A stretch of DNA of 64,000 nt from Roseiarcus sp963758335. GTDB taxonomy: Bacteria; Pseudomonadota; Alphaproteobacteria; Rhizobiales; Beijerinckiaceae. The position numbers were made by a program, and so were the translations under genes. Positions within the stretch are counted from its first letter, which is position 1; each line of letters starts with the position of its first letter. Of this stretch, positions 26,759-37,025 are shown piece after piece. The notes beneath the pieces were generated by a model that was not told the DNA's origin, searched no databases, and worked only from the letters and a program-made list of their open reading frames with translations. The stretch covers positions 682,001 to 746,000 of the forward strand of contig CAVWVF010000002.1 of NCBI GenBank assembly GCA_963758335.1, given 5' to 3'.

Positions 26759-27689
26759 CGCATCCTCCCTACTTTTCTGGAGTCCGTTCGAGACTTCCAG
26801 ATCAAACCATTATAGCCGAAGTTCTGGCCAAATGGCCAATGAAGGCTAGTAAATCGCAGCCAGCAAGGACGTAGGCAAATTTCCCGTCTTGTGCGCGATT
26901 GCAGCGGCGACACCGGTCCAAAAGCGCAGAGATGGATGGGCGCGCGTCGCCCGTTTCGCTTTCCGTCCGCGGCAAGCCCTGACGGGAACGCAATGGCCAT
27001 GGGAACGTTTATATCGCGCCGCCGCCCCTTGGAAACATTTTCTTTGCCGATGGCGGAATGGCGGTTATAATGCCCTGGTTGACAGCCCCGCCGCATGCGA
27101 AAGAGTCCGACCCTGTTTTCCGCTCTCAGCATGCAGGAGCCCGGGGCGCGCCAGCGCGGCAGGCGGCGCCGCGTATCGGCTTTTTCGCCCTCACGTCCCG
27201 CTTGACGCGGGACCGGATCGCCGAGGCGGGCAAGGTCGTCGCTGTGGTGTTTCGCGCCCCCGTTTCGGACCGAGCGGGCCGCCTGGAAATGGTGCCGCAA
27301 AGATTTGAAAAGATTAAATCCGCGCCCGAAAATGGTATGGTTCCGGAAAACTCGGACCCCATAGATCTAGTACGGCGCGCCACGGGCCGTCGTCCCAGAG
27401 TGCTTCGCGTTGTAATCGGGAAGATTTCCGGGCAATCGGGGCGTCGTGGCCGGGCTCGTCCCGGCCATCCACGCCGCTCCCGCGCCCCCGACGCGATTTT
27501 CGATCGGTTGCGACAGTCAGCGTATAGCGAGATGCGATTTTTTCAGCACGGGCGCGTGGATAGGGGCCCGGCCATGACGGTGACGGAGGCGCTCGGAAAA
27601 CCGCCCCGGCAACGGGTCGCGATGGAATTCAAATTTCGGCTAACTCGGCGCAAACCTTTGAAAACACTGTTTTTACAGGCGACAAGTGT
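26759..27689. other. Long region without a supported gene
   Basis: About 930 bp. Several open frames overlap on both strands, all Arg/Pro-rich with no ribosome binding sites and no recognisable domains. The content looks like decayed DNA. Confidence 0.4.
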
Positions 27690-27794
27690 TTGGAAATCCT
27701 TCCGAAAAACTTGGATTTCCTTCCATCCGGCTTGGTTTTCCTTCCAACCGGTTTGGTTTTCCTTCCGGAAAATTTGGAAATCCTTCCAGGCCGC
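27690..27794 (+). repeat. Five tandem 21-bp units with TCCTTCC core
   Basis: TTGG occurs at 27690, 27711, 27732, 27753 and 27774, exactly 21 bp apart. Each is followed three bases later by TCCTTCC; the last seven bases vary. The period equals two DNA turns and seven codons, so the plus strand reads as a heptapeptide repeat (for example DFLPSGL VFLPTGL). The array lies 45 bp beyond the stop of prfB. Confidence 0.8.
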
Positions 27795-27839
27795 CTGGAA
27801 GACCGGCCCGCCCGGCCCGTAAGCGAGCGGGGCTCAGGC

Positions 27840-28968
27840 CTAGTCCGCGTCCTCGACCACCACCGTCCGGCCCGACAGGCGCTGGGCGAGCGAGGCCTCC
27901 ATGAACGGATCGAGATCGCCGTCGAGCACGTCGGCGGGCGTGCCCGAGACGTGCCCGGTGCGCAGGTCCTTCACCATCTGGTAGGGCTGCAGCACATAGG
28001 AGCGGATCTGGTGGCCCCAGCCGATGTCGGTCTTTAAGGCCGCGTCGGCGTTCGCCTTGGCCTCGCGCGCCTCGAGCTCCCGCTCGTAGAGGCGGGCGCG
28101 CAGCATGTTCCAGGCGGTGGCCCGGTTCTTGTGCTGCGAGCGTTCCGACTGGCAGGCGACCACGATGCCGGTCGGGATGTGGGTGATGCGGACCGCCAAC
28201 TCGGTCTTGTTGACGTGCTGTCCGCCGGCTCCCGAGGCGCGGTAGGTGTCGATGCGGCAATCGCTCTCGTCGACGTCGATCTGGATGCGGTCGTCGACGA
28301 CCGGATAGACCCAGACTGAGGCGAAGCTCGTGTGGCGGCGGGCGTTCGAGTCGAACGGCGAGATGCGGACCAGCCGATGCACGCCCAATTCGGTCTTGAG
28401 CCAGCCATGGGCGTTGTGGCCCTTGACGGCGATGGTCGCCGACTTGACGCCGGCTTCGTCGCCGGCCGTCTCTTCGATCACCTCGACCTCGAACTTGCGC
28501 CGCTCGGCCCAGCGTATGTACATGCGCAGCAACATCCGCGCCCAGTCGCAGCTCTCCGTGCCGCCGGCCCCGGGATGGACTTCGAGATAGGTGTTGTTGG
28601 CGTCCGCCTCGCCCGACAGGAGCGCCTCGAGCTGACGCCTCTCGCCCTCGGCCTTGAGCGTCTTCAGCGCCGCCAGGCCCTCGGCTTCGGTCGCTTCGTC
28701 GCCTTCGGCTTCGCCGAGTTCGACGAGCGTCGCGGCGTCGTCGAGTTCGCGCTCGATCTTGGCGAGCGAGCTCAGCCGGTCCTCCAGCACCGTTCGCTCG
28801 CGCATGAGCCTCTGGGCGGATTCCGGGTCGTTCCAGAGACCGGGTTCTTCCGATTTCGCGTTCAGTTCGGCGAGACGCCGCGTCGCCGCGTCGACGTCAA
28901 AGATGCCTCCTCAGCAGTCCGACGGACTGCTTGATCGTCTCGACCAGTTGTTCGGCTTCAGCACGCAT
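27840..28968 (-). CDS. prfB: Peptide chain release factor 2, with programmed +1 frameshift
   Basis: The first 23 codons (ATG 28968, MRAEAEQLVETIKQ to LLRRHL) end in an in-frame TGA at 28897. Reading must shift +1 there to enter the main frame, DVDAATRRLAELNAK onward. The main frame contains the stop-codon recognition motif SPF in HRLVRISPFDSNARRHTSF and the catalytic GGQ in SGAGGQHVNKTELAVR. RF2 releases peptides at UGA and UAA in the ribosome. The shift lets RF2 regulate its own synthesis, because low RF2 slows termination at the UGA. The total is about 375 residues, normal. It lies downstream of mrcA on the same strand (gap 113 bp), a conserved order in Hyphomicrobiales. Confidence 0.95.
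28896..28911 (-). promoter_or_regulatory. Programmed +1 frameshift site of prfB
   Basis: The minus strand reads AGGAGG, CAT, CTTTGAC. This is the classical arrangement: a Shine-Dalgarno-like stimulator three bases before the slippery CTT followed by TGA and C. Confidence 0.93.
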
Positions 28969-29081
28969 GATCCAAACCAGATATTGGCCCCGCGCCCGGC
29001 TGGAATCGGCGCCGGCGGCCGGGATGCCGCGTCTACCCGTTCCCGGCGCCGAGCGCAATTCTCGGACGCAGCCGGAGCGGA

Positions 29082-31511
29082 CTACGCCTGGGCCAGGGAA
29101 CTCAGTAGAGGCCGCCCGTCCCGGACCCGACGGACTGTTCGCCTCCCGAATCCGCCGCGGCGGAACTCGCCTCCGCCTCCGCCGCCTCCGCCATATGAGT
29201 TGGGCGGCCCAGTGCCCGGCTTGAAGGCCTCGAGGATGGCGCCCTGCCCGGTCGCGCGCATGCCGCTGTGCACGTTGACGGAAATCAGCTTGATGCCCGG
29301 CGGGATACGGAATGGCGTGTCCGGCGTGTCGCGCAGCGCCATCTTCATGAAGTCGCGGAAAATCGGGGCGGTGTAGAGCGCCGCCTGCGCGCTGCCGCCG
29401 AGCGATCGGGGCCTGTCGTAGCCCATGAACACGCCGAACGCGAGATTCGGCGAGAAGCCGACAAACCAGAGGTCCTTGGCGTCGTTCGTGGTGCCCGTCT
29501 TTCCGGCAAGCGTCTTGCCGACTTCCTTGATCGCGATGCCGGTGCCGCGCTGGATCACGCCCTCCATGATGGACGTGATCTGATACGCGCTGAGCGGGTC
29601 GAGCACCTGCTCGCGCTTGTCGATGAGGTGCGGCTCGGGCTGGTTGTCCCAATTCGCTGCGTCGCAACCTTCGCAAATGCGTTCGTCGTGCTTATAGATC
29701 GTGTTGCCCCAGCGGTCCTGAATCCGGTCGATCAGGGTCGCCTTGATCCTCTTGCCGCCGTTGGCGAACATCGAATAGCCGGTCACCATGCGCAGGACGG
29801 TCGTTTCGCCGGCCCCGATCGCCATCGACAGGAACGGCGGCAGATTGTCGTAAATGCCGAAGCGCTTGGCGTATTCGACGACGAGCGGCATGCCGATGTC
29901 GCGCGCGAGGCGCACGGTCATCTGGTTGATCGAATGCTCGACGCCGAACCGCAGGGTGTGCGGCCCGCTGGAGGTGCCCTCGAAATTCGACGGGCTCCAC
30001 AACTCGCCGTTGCCCTGATCGATCGTGACCGGCTCGTCGAGGATGATCGAAGAGGGCGTGTAGCCGTTGTCGAGCGCCGCAGAGTAGACGAAGGGCTTGA
30101 ACGACGAACCAGGCTGGCGTTGCGCCTGGGTCGCGCGGTTGAACTCCGATTCGTCGAACGAAAAGCCACCAACCATGGCGAGAACCCGGCCGGTGAACGG
30201 GTCCATGGCGACGCAGGCGCCGCTGACTTCCGGAATCTGGCGCAGCCGATATTCGCCCGCGCGTCCGGCGATCGGCTCGACGTAGAAGACGTCGCCCGGT
30301 TTGACCAGGCTCTTCGGCGCCCGACCCGTCCAGCGCATCCCGTCGGTCGTGACGGCGCCCGTCTGTCGGTCCTGGACGACTGCGCCCGACTTGTCCCGCT
30401 CGGGCTGCAAGCCGATCCGGATCGCATTGTTCGTGACGTCGAGCGCCACCGCCAGCTGCCAGGGCTTGATGTCGCCGTAGGCGGGAATATCGGCGAGGGG
30501 CGTGCCCCAGTCCTGGCCGAGGTCGATCGACTTCAGCGTCCCATGCCAGCCATGCGCCTCATCGTAACGGACGAGGCCGTCGACGAGCGCCTTCCGGGCC
30601 ATCAGCTGAATCTTCGGGTCGAGCGTCGTCCGGACGGAGAGGCCGCCCTCGTAAAGCTTCTGCTCGCCGTAGCGCTCCGACAACTCGCGCCGCACTTCCT
30701 CGGCGAAGAAGCCGGCGGCGATCGTGTTCGGCGTCAGCACCCGCGGATTGACGACAAGCGGCTCAGCCCTCGCCTGACGCGCCTGCTCGGCGGTGATGTA
30801 GCCGTCCTCGGCCATGCGGCCGATCACGTAGTTGCGTCGCTCGACGGCGCGATCGTGGTTGCGGAACGGATTGAGCGCGCTCGGCTCCTTCGGCAGCGCC
30901 GCCAGATAGGCGACTTCGGCGATCGAAAGCTCATGAACCGATTTGTCGAAATAGTTCAGCGCGGCCGCGGCCACGCCGTAATTGGAAAGGCCGAGATAGA
31001 TCTCGTTGAGGTACAGCTCGAGGATCTTCTCTTTCGAATAGGCGGCTTCAATGCGCAGACTGAGCAGGATCTCACAAATCTTGCGGTCGAAGGTTCGGTC
31101 GGAGTTCAGGAGAAAGTTCTTCGCCACCTGCTGGGTGATGGTCGAAGCGCCCTGGACCCGACGCGATCCCTGTAGGAAGACGATGCCCGCTCGGATAATC
31201 CCTTCCGGGTCGACGCCGTAGTGGGTGTAGAAGTTCTTGTCCTCGGCGGAGATGAAGGCTTTCTTGACCAGATCCGGGATGGACGAGGAAGGCAGATAGA
31301 GCCGCCGTTCGCGAGAGTATTCAGCCAGCAGGCTGCCGTCCGCGGCGTGAACGCGAGTCATGACGGGAGGCTCGTAGTTCTTGAGCTGGGTGTAGTCGGG
31401 CAGATCCTGCTCGTACTTCCACACCACCGCGGCAAGAATGGCGGCGGCGACAACAAAGACGATCGCGCCGGTCGCAAAAATAAAGCCGATCAGTCGGGCA
31501 ATCCCGCGCAT
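29082..31511 (-). CDS. mrcA: Penicillin-binding protein 1A
   Basis: An 809-residue bifunctional peptidoglycan synthase. One membrane helix (about residues 8-32) anchors it. The glycosyltransferase domain has catalytic Glu90 in SAEDKNFYTHYG and QGASTITQQVAKNF near 120. The transpeptidase domain has the SxxK motif at Ser469 (PGSSFKP), SIN at 527-529 and KTGT at 671-674. It polymerises glycan strands and crosslinks them on the outer face of the membrane. The C-terminus ends in a Gly-rich, Arg-rich tail (YGGGGGGGGEFRRGGF). The neighbours amidase and prfB are the conserved context. Confidence 0.95.
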   Translation of the reverse strand: MRGIARLIGFIFATGAIVFVVAAAILAAVVWKYEQDLPDYTQLKNYEPPVMTRVHAADGSLLAEYSRERRLYLPSSSIPDLVKKAFISAEDKNFYTHYGVDPEGIIRAGIVFLQGSRRVQGASTITQQVAKNFLLNSDRTFDRKICEILLSLRIEAAYSKEKILELYLNEIYLGLSNYGVAAAALNYFDKSVHELSIAEVAYLAALPKEPSALNPFRNHDRAVERRNYVIGRMAEDGYITAEQARQARAEPLVVNPRVLTPNTIAAGFFAEEVRRELSERYGEQKLYEGGLSVRTTLDPKIQLMARKALVDGLVRYDEAHGWHGTLKSIDLGQDWGTPLADIPAYGDIKPWQLAVALDVTNNAIRIGLQPERDKSGAVVQDRQTGAVTTDGMRWTGRAPKSLVKPGDVFYVEPIAGRAGEYRLRQIPEVSGACVAMDPFTGRVLAMVGGFSFDESEFNRATQAQRQPGSSFKPFVYSAALDNGYTPSSIILDEPVTIDQGNGELWSPSNFEGTSSGPHTLRFGVEHSINQMTVRLARDIGMPLVVEYAKRFGIYDNLPPFLSMAIGAGETTVLRMVTGYSMFANGGKRIKATLIDRIQDRWGNTIYKHDERICEGCDAANWDNQPEPHLIDKREQVLDPLSAYQITSIMEGVIQRGTGIAIKEVGKTLAGKTGTTNDAKDLWFVGFSPNLAFGVFMGYDRPRSLGGSAQAALYTAPIFRDFMKMALRDTPDTPFRIPPGIKLISVNVHSGMRATGQGAILEAFKPGTGPPNSYGGGGGGGGEFRRGGFGRRTVRRVRDGRPLLSSLAQA

Positions 31512-31788
31512 CTTGCTATCGAAACCTTCCGTTGCGCTCGTCGGCGAATCTCCCCGTCGCCAAGACGGGAACGTCGCAGCTAGGCCTGCTCAATCGCCCT
31601 CGCGCATCCCTGGGGCGCGAGGCTTTCTCGGCCGTGGGCGTTGGTCGGACAGTGAGCGTTGATACCGCCACGCCTCCTTTTGCACGCCTCCTTTTGTTCG
31701 TGACTGGGGCGAATCTATGATGCGCTCGGGGCGAGAGCCGCGCGAAGCCCGCCGATAGCGCAAAATGATCGGCCGAGGCAAGCGTTAG

Positions 31789-33042
31789 TTAATGGTCGGA
31801 AGGTTTCGCCGGCCGGCCGTCCAGCGCAACTCCGGAATCCGCGGCGCCAAGCGCCGCCCCGCCCGAAGCGCCGAAAAACGCATCGATGGCGCCGACCATT
31901 GCCGAGGCCGTCTTGGCCCGCCACTCCGGCGAGTTCAGCGCCTCGACGTCCTGGGCGTTCGACAGATAGCCGAGTTCGACCAACACCGAAGGAAATTCGG
32001 GGGCCTTGAGAACGACAAAGCCCGCCGCGCGCTCGGGATTGTGGTTGAGTCTGGTCGCTGCGCGCAAGCCGGTGACCAGGCCGCGCGAAAACATATGAGC
32101 GTAGATGCGGGTTTCGCGGCGTTTTAAATCGAACAAAATGTCCGCGACGCCAGGATCTTGTTGCGCGCGCTTCGCTTTTCCTTGTCCCTGATCGGCGGCG
32201 TTTTCGCGCGCGGCGATCCGAGCCGCCTCGGCGTCGGACGCGCGATCGGCGACGGTGTAGACGGTGGTCCCGCTGACGTCCGAGTCTTCGCTGAGCGTAT
32301 CGGCGTGGATCGAGACGAAAAGGGAAGCGTTTGCTTGGCGAGCTATGGCCATGCGTTCGTCGAGCTCGACATATTGGTCGCTGTTGCGCGTCATCACGAC
32401 CGTGTATCGCTTGGTTGACTCCAGTTGACGCTTGAGTTCGACGCAAAACGCAAACACGAGATTTTTTTCCAGCACCCCGCCCACCCCTCGGGCGCCGCCG
32501 TCGGACCCTCCATGGCCCGGATCAAGAACAATCACCGGGTGGACAGCAGGGACTGAAGCCGCGGGCGCGGCAGAAGAGTCGTCGGGCGGCCGATTCAACG
32601 CTGCGAAGGCGGCTTCGTCGCAGGGTTTGAGTTCGATTTTCAGCCGCGAGGCCAAAGCTCCGTCGACGATCGGCCTCGATTCCACGCGGCCAGGGCAAGC
32701 CAATCGCGCGAGATCGATGACAATTCGCGATTCGTGTGGCGCCAGAAGGCCAAAACGATACGCTTTCACGATAGGAGCGGCGTTTCCGGTCCCGACGCGC
32801 ACGAGCGAAGGATCGAGCTGAAAATTGACCTCCGGCAGATCGACAACGATACGGTCGGGCGAAGCTAGGGCGTAGACGCGGGAGGGCACCGGCCGCGAGA
32901 TGTCAAACGACAGTTCCGCGCCATTTGCATCCTGCGAAAGCCGCGCACCCACGGCGACCGGCGTGACCGCTTCTTCCGCCGGCGCGGTTAACTCGGACGC
33001 GAAGAATACGAATGCGGCCGCAATTGCGGTTAGGTGTTGCAT
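31789..33042 (-). CDS. amiC: N-acetylmuramoyl-L-alanine amidase (AMIN and Amidase_3)
   Basis: About 417 residues from ATG 33042, which opens a signal peptide (LTAIAAAFVFFASELTAPA). An N-terminal AMIN domain (about 25-135; SFDISRPVPSRVYALASPDR, IVVDLPEVNFQLD) targets the septum. The zinc amidase domain (about 170-390) has IVLDPGHGGSDGGARG, the Glu in LEKNLVFAF, SIHADT and the catalytic Glu in VLVELGYLSN. It cleaves the bond between muramic acid and the stem peptide during cell separation. An in-frame start at 33138 is possible but would place 32 non-signal residues in front. It lies upstream of mrcA on the same strand. Confidence 0.93.
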   Translation of the reverse strand: MQHLTAIAAAFVFFASELTAPAEEAVTPVAVGARLSQDANGAELSFDISRPVPSRVYALASPDRIVVDLPEVNFQLDPSLVRVGTGNAAPIVKAYRFGLLAPHESRIVIDLARLACPGRVESRPIVDGALASRLKIELKPCDEAAFAALNRPPDDSSAAPAASVPAVHPVIVLDPGHGGSDGGARGVGGVLEKNLVFAFCVELKRQLESTKRYTVVMTRNSDQYVELDERMAIARQANASLFVSIHADTLSEDSDVSGTTVYTVADRASDAEAARIAARENAADQGQGKAKRAQQDPGVADILFDLKRRETRIYAHMFSRGLVTGLRAATRLNHNPERAAGFVVLKAPEFPSVLVELGYLSNAQDVEALNSPEWRAKTASAMVGAIDAFFGASGGAALGAADSGVALDGRPAKPSDH

Positions 33043-34026
33043 TCGCGCCGTTCTCCCATCTGCCCGCCGCGGCCCACCTATTTTTCTCGCGCTCCCCGAA
33101 GATTCATCATGCGGTGCGGATCTCATGAATCCCCTCATTTTGAAAATGGCCTGATTTCGGCACTTTTTGGCCCTTCAACGTGAGATCAAGGGAACGAAAA
33201 CGCCGCTTTTGGAATGACGCGCCCTCATCAGCGATGATCGCGACGCAAAATCCGGTGCCGCGAGACTCGCAAGACGAGTATCTCGGGATCAAGATACGTA
33301 TCTGAGGTTGCAAAATTGCCTGCGACGAAAAATGAGGGGATGGCTGAGGGTGCGGATCCATCTTTCAGCCCGCAGATAGATTTAGGAACAGTAAAGCTCA
33401 TCATACAAGCTTCTCGGCTATCGCCGGCGACAATTCCCCGCGGCGGGAGTCTGCATCCAAAGAAGCCGCCTGAAAAAAACTTGCCAATGCTCCGATCGGC
33501 CCCTATTTAGGTCAGGTTACGAATTCGGACCGATTCCGTAGGGCGGCTCGCCCACGTGGGTGAGCGAGATTTTGCGCCAAGACCGTCGGGTAACGGCTTG
33601 CAGTTCCTGCTGGATGACGCCGTGGCGGGTTTTTGCTCGTCGCCTCAGTCGCCTTTCTTGTGCGCGGGCTCAGCGCCCGAACAAGGAGTTCGCAGACTGA
33701 AAGATGGAAGCGATCAGCCGGAATCATGCCGGCGGCGTGGCCCAATTCGTGACACCGACGCCGTTGAGCGCGCCACGAATAACGACGAGCCGGTTTCACG
33801 CCCTTGGTCCTGCTAATGATGTCCCGATCGCCAGTCCCGTCTACCACGACCGCGGTACCGACGGTTTGCTGGGTGGCGATCGCGCATCGTCGGATTGGAG
33901 CAACGGCTGCGGCACTGGCACCTCAATTGCAATCGAAATCCATCCCTAACACAGGCGCTGCGCGCGGCTTGGTCGATCGGTTTCGGGGATCGACAGGATC
34001 GCATGGCTGGCGCGAGAGAGTTTTAC
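33043..34026. promoter_or_regulatory. Long intergenic region before rne, with a palindrome
   Basis: About 980 bp between the divergent amidase and rne genes. It must contain both promoters and probably a long rne leader, since rne mRNAs often have autoregulatory leaders. A near-perfect palindrome lies at 33546-33565 (GCTCGCCCACGTGGGTGAGC); as RNA its only mismatch would be a G-U pair. I see no supported gene. Confidence 0.45.
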
Positions 34027-36966
34027 ATGGCAAACAAAATGATCATCGACGCCTCCCACCCGGAGGAAACCCGGGTGGTTGTGCTACGAGGCAACCGCGT
34101 CGAAGAGTTCGACTTCGAGTCGGCCAATAAGAGACCGTTGCGCGGCAACATCTACCTGGCGAAGGTTACTCGTGTAGAGCCTTCGCTCCAGGCAGCGTTC
34201 GTGGATTACGGCGGAAACCGCCATGGCTTCCTCGCCTTTTCCGAAATTCATCCGGATTATTACCAGATTCCAATCGCTGACCGTCAAGCCTTGCTAGAGG
34301 AAGAGGCGCTTTCCCAGCGCGATGAGGAAGATGAGCCGAATGGAGAGCGGCGCAGCCGCAGACATCGTCGACCGCGCCATCCGGAGATCGAAGCGCGCAT
34401 AAGCGACGGAGACGCCCTTTCTGAGCCTGCGGTTTCAGAAGACCGCGCGCCAGAAGAAACCGGGTTTGAGGGCGAATCTTCGACTTCGGACGAGTTCGAC
34501 AATAACCCGCCTGAAGGCGTCCCCTTACCGAAAGCCGCGCCGGCTGCCCCGCGTGAAGAGCCCGAGACTCTCGCAACTAGCGACGAAGTCGAGCGCTTGC
34601 AGGGGCGCGGCCCGGCCAGCGCCGACGCTGTTTCCGGAGTCGAGCACGAGGAGACTGGATCAGATCTTGTCGAGTTGCCAGTCCCGGATGCCGATCGGAT
34701 CGAGGCATTCGCGCCTACCACTGAGCATATGCCGTTGGAAGACCAGTCTCGGGACAGTGGAACCGGCCAGCCTGATAGAGGCGTCGACGAGCATCCGCGC
34801 GATGACGACGACCACGAAGTGACGACGCTCGAAGGGGGATCGGAAGAGCGTTTTGCACGCCACCGCAAGGACCGACTGGAGGACGAAGGTGAACCGATCG
34901 AGCAGATTGGCGGCGACGCCATGGAGGAGGTGCCGCGTCGCCCGCAACGGCTACGCCGGCAGTACAAGATTCAAGAGGTCATCAAGCGCCGGCAGGTGCT
35001 CCTCGTACAGGTCGTAAAGGAGGAGCGCGGCAACAAGGGAGCCGCGCTCACGACCTATCTCTCGCTCGCGGGCCGCTATTCCGTTCTGATGCCCAACACC
35101 GCGCGGGGTGGCGGCATTTCGCGCAAGATCACGAACGCCCAAGACCGCAGCCGCCTCAAGGGCATCGCCGAAGAGCTCGACGTGCCGGAAGGCATGGGCG
35201 TAATACTGCGCACGGCCGGCGCCTCTCGCACCAAAGCTGAGGTTAAGCGTGATTTCGAGTATCTGCTCAGAATGTGGGAAACGGTTCGGGAGACGACGCT
35301 TGCCTCGAGCGCGCCGACCCTCGTCTACGAAGAAGGCTCCCTCATAAAGCGCGCGATACGAGACCTGTACAGCAAAGAGGTCGACGAGATCGTCGTCGCG
35401 GGAGAGGCCGGATATCGCGAGGCCCGACAGTTTATGCGCCTCCTCATGCCGAGCCACGTCAATGCGGTGCAACTTTATCGGGATACTCAACCGGTCTTCG
35501 CTAAAGCGGGAGTCGAGACACAGCTCGATGCAATGTTTTCCAATCAAGTGACGCTGAAATCCGGAGGCTACGTCGTCATAAACCAAACCGAAGCTCTGGT
35601 CGCTATCGACGTCAACTCTGGTCGTTCGACGCGCGAGCACAACATTGAGGACACTGCGTTACGCACCAACATTGAGGCGGCGGACGAAATTGCGCGTCAG
35701 CTCAGGTTGCGCGACCTTGCGGGCCTCATCGTCGTCGACTTCATCGACATGGAAGAGTCGCGCAACAATCGCGCTGTCGAGCGGCGAATCAAAGACGCGC
35801 TGAAGAATGACCGTGCGCGAATTCAAGTCGGCCGCATTTCACATTTCGGTTTGCTAGAAATGTCGCGTCAGCGTATCCGGGCGGGCGTCCTTGAGGGCTC
35901 GACCGTCGTCTGCGCCCACTGCCAGGGCGCGGGCGTCGTGCGCTCAACCGCGTCGATCGCGCTCCACGTTCTGCGAGCGCTCGAGGATGCGCTGATCAAG
36001 AGTTCGACGCACGATGTCGTCGTTCGCACCCGCACCGCTGTCGCGCTCTACATCCTTAATCAGAAGCGCGCCAACCTGCGGGATCTCGAACGCCGGTTCG
36101 GCATCGCGATTACAATTGAGTCGGACGATACGCTGACGGGCGCGAATTACCATGCGATCGAGCGTGGGGAAATCGCGTCCGGCGTTAAGGGCTCCGCTGA
36201 GCCGCCTCCGCTTGCGCGAGACGACTTCGCGACGATTGTCGATGAGCCGGCCTTATTTGAAGAGGGCATGGAGGACAGCGAACCAATCGCCGACGAGGCG
36301 GAGGTGACCGAAGGCCATCGAATCCGTGAAGGCGGAGGGCAGACGGATGAAGGCGAGGTAGTGCGCCGTCGCCGCCGCCGTCGGCGTCGGCGTGGGGAGC
36401 GACCCTTTGGCGAGAGCATCGCGCCTGACGCGCCGCAACCGACCGACGACGGTCTCGCCGCGGTGGCCGAGATCGGCGGAGATCTGGAATCCGCGATCGA
36501 GAGCGTCGATTCTGTCGACAGGAGAGGTTCGCGGAGCGAAGGCGGAAGGAACGGTCGCCGCTCGAGACGTTCGCGTGGTCTCCGAAACCAATACCCGGCA
36601 CAAGATGAAGGCGCGCGCGAAACGAATGTCTCCGAGCCGCTAGAACCCACCGACCCGGAGTTCGATCTGCGCGCCAGCTCAGCGCCTGAGTCGATCTCGA
36701 CGGACGAGACGGGGGAATATTCAGCTGCGGCGCAGCCGCCGACGATGGAAGGACCGGAAGTCCAAGATTGGCGTCAGGATCCCAGGTCGCCTGCGGCGGC
36801 GCCAGCCGAGCCCTCGGCGACCGTTCAGGAAGTCCCGCAAGGATCTCCCACAGCGGAACCGCTGGCGGAGCCGGGTCCGGAGCCGACGCCTACGGCCCAG
36901 GAGCCGCCACGTCCCCGACGGAGCGGCTGGTGGCAGCGAGCCCGCGCGAGTATTGTCGGGGACTGA
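34027..36966 (+). CDS. rne: Ribonuclease E
   Basis: 979 residues from ATG 34027 (MANKMIIDASHPEETRVVVL). The S1 domain begins near residue 35 (RGNIYLAKVTRVEPSLQAAF, VDYGGNRHGFLAFSEI) and is split, as in other alphaproteobacteria, by a long acidic insert (about residues 95-300). It resumes at LRRQYKIQEVIKRRQVLLVQ. The catalytic DNase I-like region has DVNSGRST near 527 and VVDFIDMEES near 570, which hold the metal-binding aspartates. The zinc link is CAHCQG near 629. The C-terminal 300 residues are disordered, with an Arg run (about 778-790) that should bind RNA and degradosome partners. The enzyme starts mRNA decay and matures rRNA. Confidence 0.95.
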   Translation: MANKMIIDASHPEETRVVVLRGNRVEEFDFESANKRPLRGNIYLAKVTRVEPSLQAAFVDYGGNRHGFLAFSEIHPDYYQIPIADRQALLEEEALSQRDEEDEPNGERRSRRHRRPRHPEIEARISDGDALSEPAVSEDRAPEETGFEGESSTSDEFDNNPPEGVPLPKAAPAAPREEPETLATSDEVERLQGRGPASADAVSGVEHEETGSDLVELPVPDADRIEAFAPTTEHMPLEDQSRDSGTGQPDRGVDEHPRDDDDHEVTTLEGGSEERFARHRKDRLEDEGEPIEQIGGDAMEEVPRRPQRLRRQYKIQEVIKRRQVLLVQVVKEERGNKGAALTTYLSLAGRYSVLMPNTARGGGISRKITNAQDRSRLKGIAEELDVPEGMGVILRTAGASRTKAEVKRDFEYLLRMWETVRETTLASSAPTLVYEEGSLIKRAIRDLYSKEVDEIVVAGEAGYREARQFMRLLMPSHVNAVQLYRDTQPVFAKAGVETQLDAMFSNQVTLKSGGYVVINQTEALVAIDVNSGRSTREHNIEDTALRTNIEAADEIARQLRLRDLAGLIVVDFIDMEESRNNRAVERRIKDALKNDRARIQVGRISHFGLLEMSRQRIRAGVLEGSTVVCAHCQGAGVVRSTASIALHVLRALEDALIKSSTHDVVVRTRTAVALYILNQKRANLRDLERRFGIAITIESDDTLTGANYHAIERGEIASGVKGSAEPPPLARDDFATIVDEPALFEEGMEDSEPIADEAEVTEGHRIREGGGQTDEGEVVRRRRRRRRRRGERPFGESIAPDAPQPTDDGLAAVAEIGGDLESAIESVDSVDRRGSRSEGGRNGRRSRRSRGLRNQYPAQDEGARETNVSEPLEPTDPEFDLRASSAPESISTDETGEYSAAAQPPTMEGPEVQDWRQDPRSPAAAPAEPSATVQEVPQGSPTAEPLAEPGPEPTPTAQEPPRPRRSGWWQRARASIVGD

Positions 36967-37025
36967 TCCTGGGAGGGACGCTGATTCCGATGGATAGGCC
37001 GCGCCCACGGGGCCGCGCCTGGTCG

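Noticed and set aside
26755..27300. A 181-codon minus-strand open frame
   Set aside because: Its beginning and end run into unrelated sequence, the composition is not protein-like, and it overlaps the start of the interrupted DUF3303-like gene.
29268..31175. A 635-codon open frame on the plus strand
   Set aside because: It is the complete antisense of mrcA, with His/Arg/Asp-rich text typical of reverse reading of GC-rich genes.
33512..33847. A possible small gene upstream of rne on the minus strand
   Set aside because: No ribosome binding site or recognised motif; the region is better explained as promoter and leader of rne.
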